A stretch of DNA of 64,000 nucleotides from DASUSH01 sp963785155. Its GTDB lineage: Bacteria > Actinomycetota > Thermoleophilia > Solirubrobacterales > 70-9. Below the pieces are notes generated by a model. It searched no databases, was not told the DNA's origin, and was given only the letters and a program-made list of their open reading frames with translations. Position 1 is the first letter of the stretch; each line of letters begins with the position of its first letter. A program made the position numbers and the translations under genes. This document shows positions 11,121 through 19,320 of the stretch, one piece after another. Location of the stretch: the NCBI GenBank assembly GCA_963785155.1, contig CAWAUB010000006.1:248001-312000 (forward strand), read 5' to 3'.

Positions 11121-11366
11121 CTATCCGCCCGAGGCCGGCGGGAAGAAGATCACGCGCTCGGCGTCGCGCGGGATCTCGGCGAATTCGCGGACCATGACGG
11201 CCTCGCGGCGGCCGGCGTCCGCGGTGGTCGGAACCGCTGCCCACATGCCGAGATCAAGCTGACGGCGGAACTCCTCGACCAGGCGCTCCTCGTCCTCGTC
11301 GACCTCGACGTCGCCCTCGGCGAGCAGCACGTCGCCGTGTCCGGGTCTCATCCGCACAAGCTTCAC
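11121..11366 (-). CDS. Small unknown acidic protein
   Basis: An 81-residue protein with no recognisable motif. The first half is acidic (VDEDEERLVEEF) and the second half contains AVMVREFAEIPRDAERVIFFPP, which could form a small beta-rich domain. The start is a GTG at 11364-11366. It sits 8 nt downstream of thiD and 12 nt upstream of the membrane-anchored unknown, on the same strand. The compact spacing supports it as a real gene. Confidence 0.55.
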   Translation of the reverse strand: MKLVRMRPGHGDVLLAEGDVEVDEDEERLVEEFRRQLDLGMWAAVPTTADAGRREAVMVREFAEIPRDAERVIFFPPASGG

Positions 11367-11374
11367 GGCCGGAA

Positions 11375-12217
11375 TTATGGCAGCGTGGAACCGGTTGCCC
11401 GGCGGGACGCGATGCCGAGCGCGTCGACAGGGCCCGCGCCGGCGCCGATCTCGCGCAGGCCGGCGGCGACCGCCTCGCCCGTGATGTCGCGCGCGTGGCG
11501 CGCGGCCTCGGCCACGGTCTCGCCGAGCGCGAGGTGGGCGGCGAGCGCCGAGGAGTGGGTGCAGCCGGAGCCGTGTGCGGCGCCGTCGGGGTACCGCGGG
11601 CCCGCGATCTCGACCCGAGCGCCGGCAGGGGTCATGAGCAGATCGGTGCCCTCCTCGGTGTGGCCGCCGGTGACGATCACCGCCTGCGGGCCGAGCGCGA
11701 GCACCCCGCGCGCGAGTTCGTCGCGATCCGCGTGGGCGTCGAGGCCGCTCAGCTCGCCTGCCTCGGGGAGGTTCGGCGTGGCGACGGTCGTCCGTGGCAG
11801 AAGGTGGCGGATCAGGGCATCCCGGGCACCCGCGTCGAGCAGCAGCGCGCCGCTCTCGGCAACCATCACCGGGTCGACAACGATCGGCACCGCGCCGACG
11901 AGACCCGCCTCCTCGAGCGCTCCCACCACGGCCTCCGTCGTCTCGGCGTTGCCGAGCATGCCGACCTTGACCGCATCGACGCCGATGTCCTCGACCACGG
12001 CCATGACCTGTTCGCGGATCGAGTCCGGCGGAACGGAGTGAACCGAGCGCACCCCGACCGTGTTCTGGGCCGTGATCGCTGTGATCGCGGTCGTCCCGTG
12101 CACGCCGCAGCGCGCGAACGCCTTCAGGTCGGCCTGGATCCCGGCGCCGCCGCCGGAGTCGGAACCGGCGATCGAGATCACGACAGGGATTGATCGCTGG
12201 GAGCCGTTCTCTGGCAC
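11375..12217 (-). CDS. thiD: Phosphomethylpyrimidine (HMP/HMP-P) kinase
   Basis: A 280-residue ThiD that phosphorylates hydroxymethylpyrimidine and its monophosphate for thiamine synthesis. Family blocks are SIAGSDSGGGAGIQADLK near residue 17, VKVGMLGN near 95, VVDPVMVAESG near 120, and the ribokinase-type anion hole DGAAHGSGCTHSS near 220. Cys and Gly in GSGC match the family. The start is taken as GTG at 12215-12217; it has no strong Shine-Dalgarno site, and no ATG is available before the conserved region. It begins 19 nt after dprA. No other thi genes and no TPP riboswitch are visible. Confidence 0.9.
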   Translation of the reverse strand: MPENGSQRSIPVVISIAGSDSGGGAGIQADLKAFARCGVHGTTAITAITAQNTVGVRSVHSVPPDSIREQVMAVVEDIGVDAVKVGMLGNAETTEAVVGALEEAGLVGAVPIVVDPVMVAESGALLLDAGARDALIRHLLPRTTVATPNLPEAGELSGLDAHADRDELARGVLALGPQAVIVTGGHTEEGTDLLMTPAGARVEIAGPRYPDGAAHGSGCTHSSALAAHLALGETVAEAARHARDITGEAVAAGLREIGAGAGPVDALGIASRRATGSTLP

Positions 12218-12236
12218 GGGCCGAGCGTACTTGGCG

Positions 12237-13355
12237 TCAGCGCCCGGACGAGGTCGTCGCGGCCTCGAACCGGCCGGCCGGGTCGGCGCGGACAAGGCCG
12301 AGTAGCTCGAGCCTCGCGAGTGCCGCTGCCACCAGTCCCGGGCCGAGCGACGACGCCCGCGCGATCGCGTCGGGCGTCGCGTTTCCCGCCTCGATGCTCG
12401 CGAGCACCTCCGCGAGCTCGGGCTTAAGCTCCGCGCCACGGCGATCGATCTCTCGCACCCCGGGGCCGAAGAGCTCGTCGAGCACCGACTCGGCTTCGAG
12501 CACCGGAAAGGCGCCGTCTGCAAGCAGGGCATTCGAGGCCTTCGAGAAGCGGGAGTTAATTGGGCCGGGGACCGCGCCGACGTCGCGGCCGAGGCTCTGG
12601 GCGAACCGCACCGTGATCAGCGACCCCGATCGCTCCGCCGCCTCGACGACGACGGTGACCGCGCCCAGCGCGGCCATGATCCGGTTGCGCGCCGGGAAGT
12701 TCCAGCGAAACGGCGTGTAGCCCGGCGGCATTTCGGAGATGACGGCGCCCCCCTCGACGACGCGGCGATAGAGCCCGGCCATGCGCACAGGGGTCGGGCG
12801 ATCGGCGCCCGAGCCGAGAACGGCGATCGTCGGTCCTGCCGCGTCGAGCGCGCCGCGATGGGCGGCGGAGTCGATCCCGAACGCGAGGCCGCTGATGATC
12901 GGTACGCCGGCGCGGGCGAGAAGCAGCCCGAGCTCGTGCGCCACGGACTTCCCGTAAGCCGTTGCGCGCCGAGAGCCAACGATCGTCACCGCGGGCTCCT
13001 CCCCCGCCTCGGTGAGGAGATCGGGATCGCCGCGCCCGAAGAGGGCCCAGGGCGCTGAATCGCCGAGGTGGCTCAGGCGGGCGGGGTAACCGGGCCGGTG
13101 GCGGCAGACGCTCCAGGGGGTCTCCCCGTCCGATATCTGCTTCGCGAGCCGCTCGGCGGCGCGGTCGAGCTGCTTGGAGTCGACCTTCGCGTTGAGGGCC
13201 GCTGCGAGGTCCTCATCCGAGAGGCCGAGCAGGTCCTGGGAGCGGAAGCGATCGCGATCGTCGAGCACCTTCTCGATCCTCGGAGCGACCTGCGCAAGGA
13301 GGAGGCTCCGGCGCAGGCACCGCCGGCACGCCCGGGTCGCTTCGCGATCGTTCAC
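12237..13355 (-). CDS. dprA: DNA-processing protein DprA
   Basis: A 372-residue DprA/Smf, the single-strand DNA-binding protein that loads RecA on incoming DNA during transformation. An N-terminal helical region (to about residue 110) is followed by the Rossmann-like core with VGSRRATAYGK near 135, SGLAFGIDSAAHRGAL near 165, and the FPARNRIMAAL block near 230. A C-terminal winged helix (DprA/Smf WH) covers about 310-365. The GTG at 13353-13355 overlaps the comM stop by 4 nt (GTGA) and has GGGAGG just upstream. Pairing with comM is the usual arrangement. Confidence 0.92.
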   Translation of the reverse strand: MNDREATRACRRCLRRSLLLAQVAPRIEKVLDDRDRFRSQDLLGLSDEDLAAALNAKVDSKQLDRAAERLAKQISDGETPWSVCRHRPGYPARLSHLGDSAPWALFGRGDPDLLTEAGEEPAVTIVGSRRATAYGKSVAHELGLLLARAGVPIISGLAFGIDSAAHRGALDAAGPTIAVLGSGADRPTPVRMAGLYRRVVEGGAVISEMPPGYTPFRWNFPARNRIMAALGAVTVVVEAAERSGSLITVRFAQSLGRDVGAVPGPINSRFSKASNALLADGAFPVLEAESVLDELFGPGVREIDRRGAELKPELAEVLASIEAGNATPDAIARASSLGPGLVAAALARLELLGLVRADPAGRFEAATTSSGR

Positions 13356-14893
13356 CCACCCTCCCGCCGCCGCAACGAAAGCGCCTCGGCGACATGCTCG
13401 TCCCCGACCCGCTCGACCGCGGCAAGGTCGGCGATCGTGCGGGCGACGCGAAGGACGCGATCGTGCCCCCGGCCGCTCAGTTCCAGGCGCCGGTGGCCGT
13501 CGAGCAGGAGAGCTCGCGCGCTCGGCGAGAGCCGAGCGTGTCGCCGGGTCTCCTCCGGGCCGAGGTCGCTGTTCGTTCGCGCCTCGCCGATCCGCTCCGT
13601 CTGGCGCGCGCGGGCAGCCATCACCCGATCGCGGACGTCGTCCGACCCCTCCCCCGCCGCGCCGGCGAGCGCGTCCGGATCGGGCTGGCCGAGGCCGAGG
13701 ACGATGTCGAGCCGGTCGGCTAGCGCGCCGCTCAGCTTCGCCTCGTAGCGGCGGACCTGGGACGGGTCGCAGGCGCAGCGCGGCGAGTCCTCGCCCCGAC
13801 CGCACGGACATGGGTTCGCCGCCGCGACCAACTGAAAGCGGCAGGGAAGCTCGATCCGCTGGCGGGCGCGGACGATCGAGACGGTGCCCTCCTCCATCGG
13901 CTGGCGCAGCGCCTCGAGCGCGGCACGTGCGAACTCGCCGAGCTCGTCGAGGAAGAGGACGCCGCGGTGGGCGAGCGTGGCCTCCCCCGCCTGGGGCGGC
14001 GAACCGCCGCCGACCAGGCCGGCCGGGGAGATCGTGTGGTGGGGCGCCCGGAACGGTCGCCTGGGCGAGGGGACGGCCGGGTCGTGATCAGCGGCGCAGG
14101 CGCTCGCGATCCGGCGGACCTCCAGAGCCTCCGAATCGCTCAACGGCGGCAGCAGCGAGGGCAGCCGGCGGGCGGCGAGTGACTTGCCCGCGCCGGGCGG
14201 GCCGACCATGAGCAGCCCGTGGCCACCGGCCGCGGCGATCTCGAGCGCGCGCCGCAGAAGCGGCTGGCCGCGCAGCTCGGCGAGGTCGAGAGGTGCGCGA
14301 TCCTCGTGGAGGGGTTCAGAGGCCGGGAGTTCGGGCGCGTCAGGTTCGGCTTCGCCACCGATGAGCGAGAGCTGATCGAGCCGGTCGAGCGGCGTGACCC
14401 GCAGCGGCGGGCCACCGTTGCCGTTCGTGGCCCAGCGGGTGGCGAGCGCCGCCTCCGGCCCGCACGACGAGGCGATCGCTATCCGCTCGAGCCCGTGGCG
14501 GACCGCCTCCTCGGCCATCGAGAGGGCGCCGGCGGCGGGGCGCAGCGACCCGTCGAGCGCGAGCTCTCCGGCCACCGCACATGCGTCGAGCGTGTCGGGC
14601 GGCAGCTGCTCCGAGGCAACGAGGATCGCCGATGCGATCGCCAGGTCGAATCCCGGCCCCGCCTTGCGCAGGTTCGCCGGCGCGAGGTTGACGGTGATCC
14701 GCTGCTGGGGGAACTCGAAGCCCGAATTCTGGATCGCCGCCCGGACCCGCTCGCGCGACTCGCGGACGGCGCGGTCGGGGAGGCCGACGATCGCAAGCGC
14801 GGGCAGGCCGCGATGGACGTCCACCTCGACCGTGACGACCTGCGCCGAGACGCCGGAGAGGGCGAAGGTCTTCACGGTCGCGAGCATCTGCAA
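13352..14893 (-). CDS. comM: YifB/ComM family Mg-chelatase-like AAA+ ATPase
   Basis: A 513-residue ComM-type AAA+ protein; in competent bacteria ComM is a hexameric helicase that extends integration of transforming DNA by branch migration. The N-terminal Lon-like domain spans about 5-165. The Walker A motif is GPPGAGKS near residue 229, Walker B is VLFLDELGEF near 300, and a Cys cluster (NPCPCGRG, then PRCACDPSQ) near 360-375 follows. The C-terminal Mg-chelatase lid is present. It is divergent from yraN across 116 nt, which must hold both promoters. Confidence 0.93.
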   Translation of the reverse strand: MQMLATVKTFALSGVSAQVVTVEVDVHRGLPALAIVGLPDRAVRESRERVRAAIQNSGFEFPQQRITVNLAPANLRKAGPGFDLAIASAILVASEQLPPDTLDACAVAGELALDGSLRPAAGALSMAEEAVRHGLERIAIASSCGPEAALATRWATNGNGGPPLRVTPLDRLDQLSLIGGEAEPDAPELPASEPLHEDRAPLDLAELRGQPLLRRALEIAAAGGHGLLMVGPPGAGKSLAARRLPSLLPPLSDSEALEVRRIASACAADHDPAVPSPRRPFRAPHHTISPAGLVGGGSPPQAGEATLAHRGVLFLDELGEFARAALEALRQPMEEGTVSIVRARQRIELPCRFQLVAAANPCPCGRGEDSPRCACDPSQVRRYEAKLSGALADRLDIVLGLGQPDPDALAGAAGEGSDDVRDRVMAARARQTERIGEARTNSDLGPEETRRHARLSPSARALLLDGHRRLELSGRGHDRVLRVARTIADLAAVERVGDEHVAEALSLRRREGG

Positions 14894-15009
14894 TAAGCGG
14901 ACCGACGGTTTGGCGACGCTACGGAGGCCGGTGTGACGTCGTGGCGCGGCGAATGTGCCGACTTCGTCACGAAGCCGGAGAGACGGGCGCGCCGAGGGCT
15001 TGACCGGTC

Positions 15010-15399
15010 ATGGCACACGCCCGAAAGCGCCTCGGTGATCTCGCCGAGGATCTCGTCGCCCGCCGACTCGAGGCCTCCGGCTGCAGGATCCTCGCCCGGA
15101 ACGCGCGGATCCGCTACGCGGAGCTCGGCATCGCAGGCGAGCTCGACCTGATCGTGCTCGACGGGCGAACGCTGGTCTTCGTCGAGGTGAAGGCGGCACA
15201 CGCGGGCTCCCTCCGGGGTCCGCCCAGGCCGGTGCTGGCCGTCGGCCCAAAGAAGCAGCAGCGCCTTCGCAGGCTCGCGAGGGCCTGGCTCGCGACGAAC
15301 CGCCCACCCCGTTCCGACGCGATCCGCTTCGACGTCGTCGGCGTCACCTTCCATCCGGGCGGCGTGCCCGAAATCGAGTGGATCCGAAACGCGTTCTGA
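15010..15399 (+). CDS. YraN/UPF0102 family endonuclease-like protein
   Basis: A 129-residue protein with the PD-(D/E)xK-like fold of the YraN family. The signature residues are seen as GELDLIVLDG followed by LVFVEVKA, giving the E/D...ExK pattern of a Holliday-junction-resolvase-like nuclease. The family is nearly universal beside rnhB and comM, and its function is not firmly known. Here it has been turned round relative to both neighbours. Its TGA at 15397-15399 abuts the long hairpin described separately. Confidence 0.85.
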   Translation: MAHARKRLGDLAEDLVARRLEASGCRILARNARIRYAELGIAGELDLIVLDGRTLVFVEVKAAHAGSLRGPPRPVLAVGPKKQQRLRRLARAWLATNRPPRSDAIRFDVVGVTFHPGGVPEIEWIRNAF

Positions 15400-15563
15400 G
15401 TGACTATCCGAGGACTCGCGCGTGCCTGGGGCGGTCGAGGAGCGAGCGGGGCGGTGACGGCGGGTTCCCCGCATGGCAGCGCCATGTGGGGGTTCCGACG
15501 GTGCCGCATCCGCGAAGCTCATTCGGCCGCATCCAGGTGCGTGGGAGTCGTCGGATAGTCACT
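15399..15563 (+). ncRNA. 165-nt near-continuous hairpin, probable structured RNA in the yraN 3' region
   Basis: The whole gap between yraN and rnhB forms one long imperfect palindrome. The outer 13 bp (15399-15411 with 15551-15563) pair perfectly and the apex is the AGC loop at 15478-15480. By hand I count about 60 Watson-Crick pairs and 12 G-U wobbles, with a handful of mismatches and three single bulged A residues (15508, 15521, 15531). No A-C mismatches occur when read as plus-strand RNA. That asymmetry favours a functional plus-strand transcript over a decaying DNA palindrome. Alternatives are a convergent-gene terminator or a MITE remnant. No target-site duplication is visible. Confidence 0.55.
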
Positions 15564-15568
15564 ACGGC

Positions 15569-16303
15569 TCAGCCCAGCTCGAGCTGGCTGTAGGCGATCG
15601 ACTGGAACGAGCGGCGGTGCAGGTCGCAGATGCCGTTCGCCTCGATCGCGGCGCGGTGCTCCGGGGTCGAGTAGCCGACGTTTGTCGTGAAATCCCAATC
15701 CGGGTACGCGTTGTGGGCGCGGCGCATGTAGCGGTCGCGGGTCACCTTGGCGATCACCGAGGCCGCGGCGATCGCGGCGCTGTGGGAGTCGCCCTGGATC
15801 ACCGGCCGGTGCTCGACCGCGCACCGCTTGCCGACCGAGAAGCCGTCGGTCAGGCACACGCGGTCGTCCTCGGGTGCCGCGGCCGCGACGCGTTCCAGCG
15901 TCTGTGCCAGCGCATCGAGGTTCGTCACGTGCAGGCCGCGGGAGTCGATCCCACGGACGCAGCGGGAGGTGACGGCAACGCGGGCGGCCGCTCGGACGAT
16001 CACCGGGTAGAGCTCCTCGCGCTCGGCCTCGGATCGCGTCTTCGAGTCGTTCAGCTGGCCGAGGGCGCGCCGGTCGCTCATGGAAAGCGACGCGTAGTCG
16101 ATCAGCACCGCGGCCGCGACGAGCGGGCCGGCAAGCGAGCCGCGGCCGGCCTCATCGGCGCCCGCCACGTAACGCGCGCCGAGCATGCGGTCGTACTTGA
16201 ATAGCTTTGCGGCCCGCCGTCTACGGCCGGCGCTCACCTTCCGCTTGGGTGCGGGCTGCTGCTCGGCGATTGGTCTGGGCGAGGCCTCGATGCGCCCAAT
16301 CAT
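15569..16303 (-). CDS. rnhB: Ribonuclease HII
   Basis: A 244-residue RNase HII that nicks RNA primers and misincorporated ribonucleotides in DNA. The catalytic acids are seen in GADEAGRGSLAGPL (Asp-Glu), LTDGFSVG and the IQGDSHSAAIAAASVIAKVTRD region given here in two parts, matching the DEDD set. I prefer the ATG at 16301-16303, which has GGAGG about 11 nt upstream, to the TTG at 16342. About 40 basic residues precede the catalytic domain. It follows lepB on the same strand, and its stop is 6 nt from the long hairpin. Confidence 0.9.
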   Translation of the reverse strand: MIGRIEASPRPIAEQQPAPKRKVSAGRRRRAAKLFKYDRMLGARYVAGADEAGRGSLAGPLVAAAVLIDYASLSMSDRRALGQLNDSKTRSEAEREELYPVIVRAAARVAVTSRCVRGIDSRGLHVTNLDALAQTLERVAAAAPEDDRVCLTDGFSVGKRCAVEHRPVIQGDSHSAAIAAASVIAKVTRDRYMRRAHNAYPDWDFTTNVGYSTPEHRAAIEANGICDLHRRSFQSIAYSQLELG

Positions 16304-16359
16304 GCAGCAGCCGTCCTCCGGAACGAGCGGGGCGCCCGCCAAAACGCCGGTTTCTCCGG

Positions 16360-16977
16360 TTAGAAGAAGCCGATCCGGTCCGGCGGCCAGTAGGTCATGA
16401 AGGCCTGGCCGATGATCTGGTCGCGCGGCACCGGGCCCCAGAAGCGACTGTCGTCGGAGGCGCCGCGGTTGTCGCCCATCATGAAGTAGTGGTCCTCGGG
16501 GATCGTGATCTCCTCGGGGAGGTCACATCCGCCGCCGCCGCGGCACGGCTTTGTCGTCCAATCGCCGTCGCCGGTCTGGGGCTCGCCGTTGACGATCGGG
16601 ATCCCACCTTCGACCCGCAGGCGATCGCCGGGCCCGGCAACGACCCGCTTGATGAAGTTGGTGTCGGCGATTTCGGGGGTCGGCTCGGGACACGGCTGGC
16701 CCGGCTTCTTGGCGACGCCGCACTGGTTCCCGCGCTCCGCGCCGGCGGGCGGGTTGAAGACGACGATGTCGCCGATCTCCGGGTCGGTGAAGTGGTAGAG
16801 GACGCGGTTCACGAGCACGCGCTGGTCGACCTCGAGGGTCGGCACCATCGACTCGGAGGGGATCTGGTACGGCTTGACGATGAAGGCCTGAATGCCGAGC
16901 GCAAGCCCGATCGCCAGGGCGACGATTACGACCAGCTCGACAAGCGCGCCGAGACCGGTTTTTGGCTTCGGAATCAG
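16360..16977 (-). CDS. lepB: Signal peptidase I with an apparent CTG start
   Basis: A type I signal peptidase of about 205 residues that cleaves Sec and Tat signal peptides at the outer membrane face. A single transmembrane helix spans about residues 12-35 (LVELVVIVALAIGLALGIQ). The catalytic Ser is in PSESMVPTL near residue 48 and the general-base Lys is in FIKRVVAGPGD near 105. GDNRGASDDSRFWG forms the C-terminal box. No ATG, GTG or TTG exists in frame before the helix. The best start is CTG at 16975-16977, with GAGG 7 nt upstream, overlapping the TGA of the rplS tail. The first ATG (16848) would delete the helix. Confidence 0.88.
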   Translation of the reverse strand: MIPKPKTGLGALVELVVIVALAIGLALGIQAFIVKPYQIPSESMVPTLEVDQRVLVNRVLYHFTDPEIGDIVVFNPPAGAERGNQCGVAKKPGQPCPEPTPEIADTNFIKRVVAGPGDRLRVEGGIPIVNGEPQTGDGDWTTKPCRGGGGCDLPEEITIPEDHYFMMGDNRGASDDSRFWGPVPRDQIIGQAFMTYWPPDRIGFF

Positions 16978-17661
16978 CCCTTTTCCTCGTCGGAGCCCTC
17001 GGCCGCGGCGTCCTCCGCAAGCGCTTCCTCAGCTGGGGGCTCCTCCTCAGCGGGAGCCTCGTCAGCCGGCGGCTCATCTGCGGGCGCCTCCTCAGCCGGC
17101 GCCTCCTCAGCCGGCGCCTCATCAGCCGTGGGCTCCTCTGCAGGCGCTTCCTCAGCCGGGGACTCTGCCTCGGGCGCGGACTCCGTCGCCCTCCTCGTCG
17201 CCACCCTCGTCCTCCTCGACGCCGAGGTCCTCGACCTCGGCCTCGGACTGGGCGACGCCTTCGGAGTCGAGCGCCTCGACCTCTTCCTCCGTCGCCATCA
17301 CGAGCTCGTCGTCGATGCCCCAGCGCCGCTCGGCGACCCTGGCGCGCTTGCCGATCCGGCCGCGCAGGTAGTAGAGCTTCGCCCGGCGCACGTCGCCGCG
17401 ACCGGCGACCTCGAGCTTCTCGATCTTGGGCGAGTGCAGGGGGAATGTCCGCTCGACGCCGACGCCGAAGGACTGCTTGCGGACGGTGAAGGTCTCCCGC
17501 GCACCCGAGCCCTGCCGCTTGATCACGATCCCCTCGAAGACCTGGGTCCGCTTGCGGGTGCCCTCGGTGACCTCGAAGTGCACGCGCACGCGGTCGCCTG
17601 CATCGAAGCGCGGCACACGCTTCAGCTGAGCCTTCTCGATGTTCTCGATGATCGTGCTCAC
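16974..17661 (-). CDS. rplS: Ribosomal protein L19 with a long acidic Ala/Glu/Pro tail (one frame break)
   Basis: Residues 1-115 are a standard L19 (about 115 aa in most bacteria), with the RVRVHFEVTEG and YYLRGRIGKRARVAERR blocks. It continues into an acidic extension. In the frame as given, the protein ends at 17152. Removing one G near 17180 joins it to a second open frame that runs to 16974 and encodes AEEAP-type repeats ending EEKG. The composition is the same on both sides of the break, so the tail was probably about 110 residues. Its stop overlaps the lepB start. A tail this long on L19 is unusual. The break may be a sequence error. Confidence 0.82.
16990..17165 (-). repeat. 15-bp coding repeats for Ala-Glu-Glu-Ala-Pro units
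   Basis: Near-identical 15-bp units (GCTGAGGAGGCGCCG on the minus strand) are repeated with small changes across this stretch and encode AEEAP, ADEAP and AEEPP pentapeptides of the L19 tail. The unit length is a multiple of three, so copy-number change keeps frame. This is a protein-coding low-complexity repeat, not CRISPR. Confidence 0.75.
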
Positions 17662-17799
17662 GGGAGGAAAATCCTGAAGAAGTGGGGTAAATGCGGCAGA
17701 AATAACGCGCGGCCCCGGACAGCGGCTCCGGCACCCGCGCGGAGGCGGGAATCTTAGCGGCCCAAATCCGCCGCTCCACGCTCGGCCACAGGCAGGCAG

Positions 17800-18543
17800 C
17801 TAGCCGGCTATCGCGCGCCGCCGTGCTTCCAGCAGCGCCTGTAGGGAGTGGACGAGATCAACCGGGCTCTCGTCGAGCTCGTCATCGCTGAAGCGGTGGA
17901 CCTCGAGGCCGCGCATTGCCAGGTAGCGATCCCGCTTTCGGTCTGAGGTGAAGGTCGGGCGATCGGAGTGGTAGGCGTAGGAGTCGAGCTCGACGACCAG
18001 GGCGAGGTCGCGCCAGAGGTAGTCGACGGTGTAGGGGCCGATCGGGACGTTGGTCTCGGGCTTTGGGATGCCGTGGTCGAGCAGCAGGCGGAGGAAGCGG
18101 CGCTCGATGCCGCGAGCGGGTCGGGGAGGCGTCCCAGCCGAGGTCTCGGCGGGTGCGTGCGGGCCTGGTGACGGGGATGTTGCGCTTCCGGGTGACGTCT
18201 GTCGTGGTGAGGGTGGTGGAGCGGTGAAGGACGATGCCCTTGCGCTTGGCCCTGCCGGCGGTGCCGGGGACCGTGACGTGGGAGAACGGCGGGCTTGTAG
18301 GGGACATGCTCCAAGGTGGGCGGCTGATCGTGGCTGAGGACGCTCCAGCGCCGCGGCGAACACGGCTGCAGCCAGCGGCCTCGCGATGTCAGGTGGCCGG
18401 CGGCGAGACGCTGCTAGAGGGGTGATCGGCCGTCGACGCGGCGAGAGGCCCGCTTGGACAATCTGGGCGAACGAGATCACCCCGTGCTGGTTCGCGGCGA
18501 TCCGAGCGACCATGCGCCAGGCCTTGGCGATTTCTTGCCGCAC
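17800..18543 (-). pseudogene. DUF559-type endonuclease-like protein, broken in three places
   Basis: The N terminus (RIAANQHGVISFAQIVQAGLS) and the C terminus (RFLRLLLDHGIPKPETNVPIG, then VDYLWRDLALVVELD) match proteins with an N-terminal AbiEi-like winged helix and a C-terminal Vsr-like DUF559 domain. The middle lies in two other frames: one reads RLAAGHL, the next reads FSHVTVPGTAGRAKRKGIVLHRS. Three successive shifts, all +1 in sense, are needed to join them. It is inserted between trmD and rplS, which are normally adjacent. Such genes are numerous and mobile in Solirubrobacterales. It may be a true pseudogene or a victim of sequence errors; the three breaks favour the former slightly. Confidence 0.6.
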
Positions 18544-18651
18544 GTAGGCAATAAGTCGCCAGAGCCCCTCCCGCGCCCCCTCGGCAGGCGAAAATCCCCA
18601 ATCCCTCTCCCTTATTGCCGCAGTTTTTCGACCCGGCGGCTCGGCCGGGAC

Positions 18652-19320
18652 CTACTCGTCTGGAGGGGCGCCCCGCCGACGACTCTGCTCGAGCCGCCAT
18701 TCGCGCACGCGCTCGTGGTCGCCTGAGACCAGCACGTCCGGCACGTCCCAGCCCTTGTAGAGGGGCGGGCGGGTGTAGTGGGGGTATTCGGGGGCGCCCT
18801 CGAGCGCCTCCGAGAAGGACTCCTCGATCGCGCTGTCCTCGTGCCCGAGCGCGCCCGGCAGCTTGCGCAGCATCGCGTCGGCGACGACCATCGCCGGCAG
18901 CTCGCCCCCGGCAAGGACGTAGCGGCCGATCGAGACGGCGTCGGTCGCCAGGTGCTCGCGGATGCGCTCGTCGAAGCCCTCGTAGCGGCCGCTGAGCAGG
19001 GCGACCTCGGGCTCGGCGGCGAGCTCGGCGGCGAGCTTCTCGTCGAACTGCCGGCCCGATGGGGTCAGCAGCACGATCCGGTCGGGCCGCCGCTCCGGGT
19101 AGGCGCGCTGGAGCGCCTCGTCGACCACGTCGACCCGGAGGACCATCCCGGCTCCCCCGCCGTAGGGAGCGTCGTCGACCTGGCCTGCGCCGAGCGGCGT
19201 CGTGTCGCGGTAGTTGAAGCGGCGGATCTCCGCTCCCTGCTGGATCGCGTTACGGACGTGGCGCTGCGCGACGAACCAGTCGAAGGCCTCGGGGAACAGC
19301 GTGAAGAGATCGAGCCTCAA
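18652..19320 (-). CDS. trmD: tRNA (guanine-N1-)-methyltransferase
   Basis: A 222-residue TrmD that methylates G37 of tRNAs and so prevents +1 frameshifting. It carries the SPOUT trefoil-knot blocks LLTPSGRQFDEKLA near residue 90, SGRYEGFDERI near 113 and SIGRYVLAGGELPAMV near 133. PYGGGAGMVLRVD near 54 is also typical. Its start overlaps the khpA stop by 4 nt, so the two are coupled. RimM, normally between khpA and trmD, is absent here. Confidence 0.93.
   Translation of the reverse strand: MRLDLFTLFPEAFDWFVAQRHVRNAIQQGAEIRRFNYRDTTPLGAGQVDDAPYGGGAGMVLRVDVVDEALQRAYPERRPDRIVLLTPSGRQFDEKLAAELAAEPEVALLSGRYEGFDERIREHLATDAVSIGRYVLAGGELPAMVVADAMLRKLPGALGHEDSAIEESFSEALEGAPEYPHYTRPPLYKGWDVPDVLVSGDHERVREWRLEQSRRRGAPPDE

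Noticed and set aside
15399..15563. A simple bidirectional terminator between convergent genes
   Set aside because: The structure is about 165 nt with no U-tract at either end, far larger than an intrinsic terminator, although some role in stopping transcription cannot be excluded.
17030..17165. Short direct repeats that might suggest CRISPR
   Set aside because: The units are 15 bp, in frame, and encode AEEAP pentapeptides without spacers.
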